From JAWXTP01 sp044433415 (GTDB lineage: Bacteria > Bacteroidota > Bacteroidia > Bacteroidales > Rikenellaceae): DNA of 21,837 nt. Positions within the stretch are counted from its first letter, which is position 1, and the number at the start of each line of letters is the position of its first letter. This document shows positions 16,733-21,837 of the stretch, one piece after another. The stretch is from the NCBI GenBank assembly GCA_044433415.1, contig JAWXTP010000041.1:1-21837 (forward strand). The letters are read 5' to 3'. The notes under the pieces were generated by a model, which did not search any database, was not told the origin of the DNA, and saw nothing but the letters and a program-made list of their open reading frames with translations. Position numbers and translations under genes: made by a program.

Positions 16733-16757
16733 AAAGAACTTTAAATTTCAAAAAAAA

Positions 16758-17729
16758 ATGACTAAAGGTCCAATTTCACAATTTATTTTACACAACTACC
16801 GCCACTTTAACGCTGCGGCATTAGTAGATGCAGCTAAAGGCTATGAAGCTCATATTGACGCTGGTGGTAAGATGATGATAACTCTTGGTGGTGCTATGAG
16901 TACTGCTGAGTTGGGTATTTCTCTAGCTGAAATGATTAGAGAAGGAAAAGTTGATATTATCACTTGTACAGGTGCAAACCTTGAAGAGGATATTATGAAT
17001 CTTGTAGCTCACGACTTTTACAAACGTGTGCCAAATTACCGTGATTTAACTCCTGAGCAAGAACGTGAGTTATTAGATAACCACCTAAACCGTGTTACTG
17101 ATACTTGTATTCCAGAAGAGGAGGCTTTCCGTCGTCTACAGTCACACATTGAGAAAATATGGAAAGATGCAGATGCTAAAGGCGAACGCTACTTACCTCA
17201 TGAATATATGTATAAACTACTTCTTAGTGGAGAATTAGAGCAATACTACCAAATAGATCCTAAAAATTCATGGATGCTAGCAGCTGCTGAGCGTAACCTG
17301 CCTATTATCGTTCCAGGATGGGAAGATAGTACTATGGGTAATATCTTCACTTCTTATGTTATCAAAAATGAGATGAAGGCTTCAACAGTGAAATCTGGTA
17401 TTGAATACATGATTTACCTTACAGAATGGTATAGAGCTAACTCTTCTACAGGTGTAGGTTTCTTCCAAATCGGTGGAGGTATCTCTGGTGACTTCCCAAT
17501 TTGTGTAGTACCTATGATGTATCAAGATTTGGAGTGGGAAGATGTTCCATTTTGGGCTTACTTCTGTCAAATCTCTGATTCTACAACATCTTACGGTTCA
17601 TATTCAGGTGCAGTTCCAAATGAGAAAATCACTTGGGGTAAACTAGATGTAGATACTCCTAAATTTATCGTTGAAAGTGATGCTACTATTGTTGCTCCTT
17701 TAATCTTCTCATACGTACTAGGAAAATAG
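16758..17729 (+). CDS. Deoxyhypusine synthase family protein (bacterial homologue, probable polyamine enzyme)
   Basis: The ATG at 16758, just after an A-run and behind a consensus promoter, gives 323 aa; the frame upstream is open to 16500 but is antisense to the aminotransferase. The family fold is clear: TLGGAMSTAELG (42-53) and TCTGANLEEDI (59-69) for NAD binding, VPGWEDSTMGN, and FFQIGGGISGDF. The active-site lysine that forms the imine with the butylamine group in eukaryotic DHS is conserved as K295 in ITWGKLDVD. Bacteria have no eIF5A and EF-P lacks the hypusine pathway, so the acceptor is probably a small amine. Relatives in plants make homospermidine, and bacterial ones are linked to polyamine synthesis. 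No speA-type gene is adjacent here. Confidence 0.85.
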   Translation: MTKGPISQFILHNYRHFNAAALVDAAKGYEAHIDAGGKMMITLGGAMSTAELGISLAEMIREGKVDIITCTGANLEEDIMNLVAHDFYKRVPNYRDLTPEQERELLDNHLNRVTDTCIPEEEAFRRLQSHIEKIWKDADAKGERYLPHEYMYKLLLSGELEQYYQIDPKNSWMLAAAERNLPIIVPGWEDSTMGNIFTSYVIKNEMKASTVKSGIEYMIYLTEWYRANSSTGVGFFQIGGGISGDFPICVVPMMYQDLEWEDVPFWAYFCQISDSTTSYGSYSGAVPNEKITWGKLDVDTPKFIVESDATIVAPLIFSYVLGK

Positions 17730-17748
17730 TGTTATTACTATGCTACTT

Positions 17749-17788
17749 AAGGTGATTTGTGGAATAAATTTTGCAGTCACCTTTTTTT
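17749..17788 (+). terminator. Intrinsic terminator after the deoxyhypusine-synthase-like gene
   Basis: AAGGTGA at 17749-17755 pairs with TCACCTT at 17777-17783, directly followed by a T-run (TTTTTTT including the stem end). The loop is about 21 bases, which is long. It sits 20 bp after the stop codon. Confidence 0.6.
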
Positions 17789-17851
17789 ATCCTGCCGCAA
17801 TAAAAAGCAAACAATTTCGTTATAATCAATAATCCCTTTAAACCAAATACT

Positions 17852-18535
17852 ATGAAAAAATTAGTCAGTTTAACAGCCGTATGTTTCGTTATGTTATGCG
17901 GTACTGAAGCTAAAGCACAGCTTAGTAACATTCTTAATACTGTGACAAGCGCAGTAACTTCAATAACAGGAGGTGAAACACTTTCATCATCAGGTCTAGC
18001 AGGTACTTGGACTTACTCAGCACCATCTTTAGAGTTAGAAAGTGATGGAGTGTTGTCAAGTCTTGCAGGTTCTGCAGCATCTACTCAAATAGAGTCTAAA
18101 TTAACTCCTCAGCTTGAAAAAGTGGGTATTGTTGCAGGTAGTTTTTCATTTACTTTTGGTTCTGATTTATCTTTCTCATGTGTTGTGAAAGGTCAGACTC
18201 TATCAGGAACTTATACTTTAGATTCTAGCAACGATAAAATAGCTCTTAAGTTTAGTGTTGCAGGTACAGTAAACATAGGTACCATTAATGCTTATGCTAG
18301 ACTATCGGGAACATCATTATCACTATTATTTAGTGCTGATGCAGCGTTATCTTTTGTTGAGAAATTATCTTCTATAACAGGTAGTAGTACAACATTAAGT
18401 ACTGTATCATCGTTACTTGAAAATTACGATGGTTTGCTAGTTGGTTTCGGCTTTACCTCAGGTAGCTCTACTACTTCTTCGTCTACTTCTTCAGCAGTTA
18501 GTAGTGCTGCTTCTGCATTAAAAAGTTTATTCTAA
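17852..18535 (+). CDS. DUF4923 family secreted/lipid-envelope protein
   Basis: This is a 227-residue protein with a signal peptide MKKLVSLTAVCFVMLCGTEA ending at KAQ (about residue 23). The central part matches DUF4923, a Bacteroidales family: GLAGTWTYSAPSLELESDG (48-66), an IESKLTPQLEKVGI segment, and alternating β-strands such as SLSFSCVVKGQTLSGTYTLD. The motif order resembles small lipocalin-like or calycin β-barrels, but no biochemical role is known to me. The C-terminus is a Ser/Thr-rich low-complexity tail (SGSSTTSSSTSSAVSSAASA) ending ALKSLF. The gene stands alone between two terminators, so it is monocistronic. Confidence 0.8.
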   Translation: MKKLVSLTAVCFVMLCGTEAKAQLSNILNTVTSAVTSITGGETLSSSGLAGTWTYSAPSLELESDGVLSSLAGSAASTQIESKLTPQLEKVGIVAGSFSFTFGSDLSFSCVVKGQTLSGTYTLDSSNDKIALKFSVAGTVNIGTINAYARLSGTSLSLLFSADAALSFVEKLSSITGSSTTLSTVSSLLENYDGLLVGFGFTSGSSTTSSSTSSAVSSAASALKSLF

Positions 18536-18548
18536 ACTTTTTAAGCAT

Positions 18549-18567
18549 ACTTCTAGAAGTTTTTTTT
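18549..18567 (+). terminator. Intrinsic terminator after the DUF4923 gene
   Basis: The perfect palindrome ACTTCTAGAAGT at 18549-18560 is followed by seven further T (18561-18567), 14 bp after the stop codon. The stem is short and tight because the palindrome leaves little loop. Confidence 0.6.
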
Positions 18568-18569
18568 AA

Positions 18570-18603
18570 TGCCTGGTAATGTGTAACCACCATTTTCCAG
18601 GCA
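18570..18603. terminator. Second hairpin directly behind the DUF4923 terminator
   Basis: TGCCTGG at 18570-18576 pairs with CCAGGCA at 18597-18603, and inner AATG/CATT can extend the stem. It lies 3 bases after the first terminator's T-run but lacks a strong T-run of its own on the plus strand; it may reinforce termination or stabilise the transcript end. Confidence 0.4.
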
Positions 18604-18780
18604 CTTAAATAAAAGAGATTCTAAAAGTTCCCCTTAATTATACCCTTTAATAATATACAATTTTTTAGACAGGATTTAAATTAACCAAATAAATACTGTT
18701 TGTCCTAGTTATACGTATAAACCAGTACGTTAGTATTTGTAAGTTATAACTAATTACTACAATTTCTATATATTTATATA
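18604..18780 (+). other. AT-rich leader region of the GT90 gene with two palindromes
   Basis: No gene is visible. The stretch holds a 12-base palindrome TTATACGTATAA at 18709-18720 and a 10-base palindrome AGTTATAACT at 18742-18751, 21 bases apart. Two -7-like boxes with a one-base longer spacer occur (TACTGTTTG at 18694 and TAGTATTTG at 18731). The palindromes could be regulator sites, but chance is plausible in such AT-rich DNA. Confidence 0.25.
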
Positions 18781-19788
18781 ATGTTATTTACACACAGTAA
18801 AAAAGTAAGATATAAGAAAAACAATAGATTTCTTTATTTTGTATCCTATGCCTTTGATTCAATCAAACCAACCTTTATAAAGAGGCTAGAGAGACAGAAA
18901 GTATTGTCTTTATATGAAAAATTAACTAAAGAACAAAAAGAATTAGTAGACAGGCGAGTCGCTTTATGTAATAGTTTAAATAATAAGAATTTTGACTTCA
19001 ACAACCCTGAAGAAGCTGTTTATAGGGTGAAAGATTTAAAGTTACATGGCTATTATAATGGTAAGCGCTCTAATGGAAACTACTGTATAGATACAGCTAA
19101 GTACTTACGTTGTTATAAAAGGAGCCTCAATTGTTGTTTTACCTTTGGTGATATAACACATATTCCTATACAGCCATCTTTTGTTAAAAGTAGACCTATT
19201 ACAGAAAATAATTCTAATTCAGTATTACTTGCTTTAGACAAAATACGTCATTTTTATTTTATCAAGGATTATATATCTTTTGAAGATAAAGAAGATAAAC
19301 TTATAGGCATTTCTTATGCTAGCCAACCGCATAGACAAGATTTTTTTAAAAAATATTTTAATCATCCAAAGTGTAAGCTAGGTTCTATTTGTCATTTTAC
19401 AGATGAACGTAAAGCCTGGAACATAGGTTATGTGTCAACTTATGAGCATTTAAAATATAAGTTCATACTTTGCTTAGAAGGCAATGACGTTGCTACAAAT
19501 CTCAAATGGGTTATGTCATCTAATTCACTAGCAGTAATGCCTAAGCCGAAATATGAAACGTGGTTTTTAGAAAGCACGCTTGTAGGAGGAGTTCATTATG
19601 TTGAGATAAAGGATGATTATTCAGATCTGGACGAGAAAATGAATTATTACATATCTCACCCTGAAGAAGCTAATAAAATTATCAATGCTGCTCATAATTA
19701 TGTAGAGCAGTTTCGTAATAAAAAAATAGAAGATTTAGTTTCGATTATGGTTATTGATAAATATTTTAAAGAAACTAAACAAAAATAG
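18781..19788 (+). CDS. Glycosyltransferase family 90 (CAP10-like), probable surface-polysaccharide enzyme
   Basis: This 335-residue cytoplasmic enzyme is related to the CAP10/LPS-modifying GT90 family. Diagnostic blocks are FTFGDITHIPIQPSFVKSRP (121-140), where the HIP and SRP segments recur in family members, ASQPHRQDFFKKYF (180-193), and YKFILCLEGNDVATNLKWVM (226-245), the donor-nucleotide-binding core. Then come SSNSLAVMPKPKYETWFLES and GVHYVEIKDDYSDLDEKMNYY. Known relatives transfer xylose or glucose; the bacterial ones decorate LPS or capsule. The sugar here is unknown. It starts after 177 bp of AT-rich sequence without a consensus promoter. It is not part of a visible polysaccharide cluster, which is unusual for this family. 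Confidence 0.85.
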   Translation: MLFTHSKKVRYKKNNRFLYFVSYAFDSIKPTFIKRLERQKVLSLYEKLTKEQKELVDRRVALCNSLNNKNFDFNNPEEAVYRVKDLKLHGYYNGKRSNGNYCIDTAKYLRCYKRSLNCCFTFGDITHIPIQPSFVKSRPITENNSNSVLLALDKIRHFYFIKDYISFEDKEDKLIGISYASQPHRQDFFKKYFNHPKCKLGSICHFTDERKAWNIGYVSTYEHLKYKFILCLEGNDVATNLKWVMSSNSLAVMPKPKYETWFLESTLVGGVHYVEIKDDYSDLDEKMNYYISHPEEANKIINAAHNYVEQFRNKKIEDLVSIMVIDKYFKETKQK

Positions 19789-19887
19789 AATTTAACTTTA
19801 TATTAAAAAGTAGTTCTAAGTACATGAAGACTTTTAACGCCTTCACAAATTTCCTTATATAAAAGATGAAATTTTAAAAATAAAATT

Positions 19888-21375
19888 ATGAGAAGAATTA
19901 AGTTTTGTGCAGCTTGTGTATTTGCAGCGACAGCAATGAGTGTTAATGCTCAGACTGGTGCTAATTACAAGGTTGTAGACACAGATCAAATCAAATGTTT
20001 TGATAATGTTGAGGAAATAAAAGCTCCTAAAAAAGGAAAGGCTTTTTATGGTCAAGATGCTCAACATAATGGTAATGCTCCTTCGTATACAGATAATGGC
20101 GATGGCACTATTACAGATAATGTAACAGGGCTTATTTGGCAAAAGGGCTATGAAGTTATGGGATATAGCGAGGCTTTAGAAGCTGTTAAATCTTTTGAGT
20201 TAGCAGGGCATTCCGATTGGCGTATTCCAACTATTAAAGAGGCTTATTCGTTGATTTTGTTTAGTGGTGCAGATGTTAGCCCTAATCTTACTGGAGGTAG
20301 TGGAGTTAATGGAACACCTTTTATGAACACTTCGTTTTTTGATTTTAAATATGCTGCCAATGGTAATAGAGATATAGACTCACAGATGCTTACAGAGACT
20401 CGTTATGTAGGGTCTACAGAACATGAGAATCTTGTTTTCGGGGTAAATTTTGCCGATGGTCGTATAAAAGGTTATGGTTTAAATTTTGGAAATGCTGAAA
20501 AACCTTTTGTTGTTCGCTTTGTAAGAGGTGCAGCCTACGGACAAAATGATTTTGTAGATAATGGTAACGGTACTATTAGTGATAAGGCAACTTCTTTAAT
20601 GTGGAGTAAAGATGATAGTAAAGAAAGCATGAATTGGGAGTCTGCATTACAGTATGCTCAGGATATGAATAAAGCTAAATATTTAGGATATTCAGATTGG
20701 AGAGTTCCAAATGCTAAAGAACTTCAAAGTATAGTAGATTATAGTCGTTCTCCACTTACAACATCTTCAGCAGCTATAGATCCTATGTTTGATGCAACAG
20801 CGATAATGGATGAAGCAGGTGTAGAGGATTATCCTTTTTATTGGACTTCTACAACTCATGAAAACTCAGGTTCACAAAATTCTGGTAGTGCTGGGGTTTA
20901 TGTAGCCTTTGGTCGTAGTCTTGGTAATATGTCTAATTCTCAGGGTATGCCAGGTATGGGACAAGGTCAAGGGCCTGGGCAAGGCGGTCAAGGCATGGGT
21001 CAACGTCAAGGCGGTCAACAAGCTGGTGGACAGGGTAGACCTCAAGGTCAAGGTATGAATGGACAAAGACCTCAACATCCACAGGGAGATTCTTTACAAA
21101 TGGCTAATAGAGGTGGTGCTCCAGGACAACAAGGTGCTCCAGGACAACAAGGTGGTCAACAAAGAGGTGGTCAAGGTGGCCAGCAAAGAGGCGGTCAACA
21201 AGGTGGCCAGCAAAGAGGTGGTAACACTACACCAAATTGGGTAGATATACATGGAGCAGGTTCTCAACGAAGCGATCCAAAATCTGGTGATGCTTCAGAA
21301 TTCGCTAATGGTCATGGTCCTCAAGGTGATGTGATTAGAATAAATAATTTTGTTCGTTTGGTAAGAGACTTATAA
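19888..21375 (+). CDS. Secreted DUF1566 (Lcl_C) protein with Gly/Gln-rich collagen-like insert
   Basis: This is a 495-residue exported protein with a signal peptide ending VNAQ at residue 22. It carries two Lcl_C/DUF1566 domains. The first is at about 66-213 (YTDNGDGTITDNVTGLIWQK, then HSDWRIPTIKEAYSL). The second starts at about 222 (DFVDNGNGTISDKATSLMWS, then YSDWRVPNAKELQSI and YPFYWTSTTHE). Each shows the family pattern of a DNGDGT start, an LMW strand, a DWRxPxxKE core and a terminal FVRFVRG/FVRLVRD strand. Residues about 353-446 are a Gly/Gln/Arg-rich low-complexity block inserted inside the second domain before its final strand. The domain is found in secreted or surface proteins, often with sugar-binding-like C-type-lectin folds, but the ligand is unknown. 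A terminator follows. Confidence 0.85.
   Translation: MRRIKFCAACVFAATAMSVNAQTGANYKVVDTDQIKCFDNVEEIKAPKKGKAFYGQDAQHNGNAPSYTDNGDGTITDNVTGLIWQKGYEVMGYSEALEAVKSFELAGHSDWRIPTIKEAYSLILFSGADVSPNLTGGSGVNGTPFMNTSFFDFKYAANGNRDIDSQMLTETRYVGSTEHENLVFGVNFADGRIKGYGLNFGNAEKPFVVRFVRGAAYGQNDFVDNGNGTISDKATSLMWSKDDSKESMNWESALQYAQDMNKAKYLGYSDWRVPNAKELQSIVDYSRSPLTTSSAAIDPMFDATAIMDEAGVEDYPFYWTSTTHENSGSQNSGSAGVYVAFGRSLGNMSNSQGMPGMGQGQGPGQGGQGMGQRQGGQQAGGQGRPQGQGMNGQRPQHPQGDSLQMANRGGAPGQQGAPGQQGGQQRGGQGGQQRGGQQGGQQRGGNTTPNWVDIHGAGSQRSDPKSGDASEFANGHGPQGDVIRINNFVRLVRDL
20941..21230 (+). repeat. Gly/Gln-rich coding low-complexity repeats
   Basis: The DNA is built from short degenerate units encoding GQG, GGQ and GGQQRGGQ. 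It includes a perfect tandem of 18 bases encoding GAPGQQ twice at about 21118-21153 and several near copies of a GGCCAGCAAAGAGG-type unit. All units are multiples of three, so length changes would keep the frame. The block lies within the second DUF1566 domain. Confidence 0.75.
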
Positions 21376-21417
21376 AGATTGCGTAATTATATAGTTAAAA
21401 AAGTTTGTTAGTTGAGA

Positions 21418-21450
21418 GGAGTGTAGCTTTGGTTGCACTCCTTCTTTATT
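21418..21450 (+). terminator. Intrinsic terminator after the DUF1566 gene
   Basis: GGAGTGTA at 21418-21425 pairs with TGCACTCC at 21434-21441 with one G-U pair, followed by TTCTTTATTT. It lies about 43 bp after the stop codon. Confidence 0.65.
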
Positions 21451-21628
21451 TGATAAAAGTTTTAGGAATGACATAAGTCGTTATTAGGCTTTTCTCTTGC
21501 GCCCTTTTAGGGGTGTTCCTCGAGACAATCGTCCCAATCGTAATCAAAATATAATTATGAATTTAATTTTATTTTGAATAATGTTAATTTTATTTTTTAT
21601 TTCAAGTTTTAATAATAATCCAATTTAA
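21451..21628. other. Non-coding spacer with a GC-richer block of unknown origin
   Basis: No gene, tRNA or consensus promoter is visible. The part at about 21495-21543 is clearly richer in G+C than the surrounding spacer and contains GCGCCCTTTTAGGGGTG (a CCC/GGG mini-hairpin) and a 7-base direct repeat CAATCGT twice within 16 bases (21526-21541). The rest is nearly pure A+T. Confidence 0.35.
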
Positions 21629-21663
21629 AAAGAGGCTTGTGGTGAAATACCACAAGCCTCTTT
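21629..21663 (-). terminator. Strong intrinsic terminator of the right-edge minus-strand gene
   Basis: AAAGAGGCTTGTGGT (21629-21643) and ACCACAAGCCTCTTT (21649-21663) form a perfect 15 bp stem with a GAAAT loop. Read on the minus strand it follows the stop codon at 21696 by about 32 bp and is followed by TTTTTAAA, as expected for termination in that direction. Confidence 0.85.
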
Positions 21664-21695
21664 AAACAAGGAATTATTTTAGTTCAATCTATCTA

Positions 21696-21837
21696 TTATT
21701 CAAATGGGAATTTAGCAAACATACGAGTAGGAGTACCAGTTGCAGTTCTCGAAGCTGTAGTTAAGTCAATAGCACCTAAAGCAAAGTCCCACTTATAGTT
21801 ATGCTCAGCATCATATTCAGTAGAAGTGTTGTATTTA
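21696..21837 (-). CDS. C-terminal end of an unidentified protein (5' part beyond window)
   Basis: The minus-strand frame is open from the window edge to a TAA at 21696-21698 and encodes 46 residues ending RMFAKFPFE, with YKWDFALGAIDLTTASRTA before that. Codon use matches the neighbours and a strong terminator follows, so it is very likely the end of a real gene. The aromatic- and threonine-rich β-like sequence suggests an exported or surface protein, but I do not recognise the family from this fragment. Confidence 0.65.
   Translation of the reverse strand, partial: KYNTSTEYDAEHNYKWDFALGAIDLTTASRTATGTPTRMFAKFPFE

Noticed and set aside
16500..16757. In-frame N-terminal extension of the deoxyhypusine-synthase-like frame
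   Set aside because: It runs antisense through the MalY/PatB coding region and across the promoter; the ATG at 16758 matches the family start and has a promoter just upstream.
20872..21078. Antisense open frame opposite the Gly/Gln-rich repeats
   Set aside because: Its repetitive Leu/Thr content is a by-product of the repeat DNA on the coding strand; no start signals or family match.
1..21837. CRISPR arrays, tRNA or rRNA genes
   Set aside because: No regularly spaced direct repeats with unique spacers and no tRNA- or rRNA-like sequence were found on reading both strands; the only tandem repeats are coding ones in the DUF1566 gene.

Overview
This AT-rich window (roughly one third G+C by eye) looks like a chromosomal segment of a Bacteroidota species, most likely order Bacteroidales. 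The protein content supports this: a DUF6562/leucine-rich-repeat surface lipoprotein, a Porin_10-type porin, DUF4923 and DUF1566/Lcl secreted proteins, an IS30-type transposase end and a bacterial deoxyhypusine-synthase homologue. So do several near-perfect Bacteroidota promoters of the form TTTG-N19-21-TAnnTTTG. Species cannot be named from the sequence alone.

Layout, left to right. (1) At 1-120 is the tail of an IS30-family insertion sequence. A consensus promoter follows about 20 bp later and drives a surface lipoprotein gene whose signal peptide (249-350) is out of frame with its body (358-1926) by one base in an A-run. (2) A long bidirectional hairpin separates it from a minus-strand envelope pair, an MltF-like lytic transglycosylase and a 677-687 aa porin. 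The porin has its own consensus promoter. (3) A minus-strand operon at 5933-12297 begins at a consensus promoter just after selD. It encodes a fold-type II PLP enzyme best read as cysteate synthase rather than threonine synthase, a secreted M23-LysM peptidoglycan hydrolase, an AddA-like UvrD helicase-nuclease, and phosphatidylserine synthase PssA. (4) A second tight minus-strand operon at 12447-16670 encodes a MalY/PatB C-S lyase followed by a selenium module: YedF, a class V cysteine desulfurase/selenocysteine-lyase-like enzyme, a DUF3343 Se/S-carrier-like protein, and SelD with cysteine in the active site. (5) Divergent from it, with intertwined promoters, is a deoxyhypusine-synthase homologue. 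After it on the plus strand come DUF4923, a GT90 glycosyltransferase, and a DUF1566 protein interrupted by a Gly/Gln-rich repeat block. (6) The right edge carries back-to-back terminators and the 3' end of an unidentified minus-strand gene.

Functional picture. The two central operons handle sulfur and selenium. MalY/PatB and the class V enzyme can release S or Se from amino acids, YedF and DUF3343 are candidate carriers, and SelD makes selenophosphate. No selA, selB, tRNA-Sec or mnmH lies in the window, and no in-frame UGA was seen, so the end use of the selenium is not shown here. The PLP enzyme downstream probably makes L-cysteate, the headgroup precursor of Bacteroidota sulfonolipids, and it shares an operon with the serine-lipid enzyme PssA. 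The points most worth checking are the cysteate synthase assignment and its lipid context, the C-S lyase heading the selenium operon, the divergent polyamine-type enzyme, and the frameshifted lipoprotein next to the IS end.
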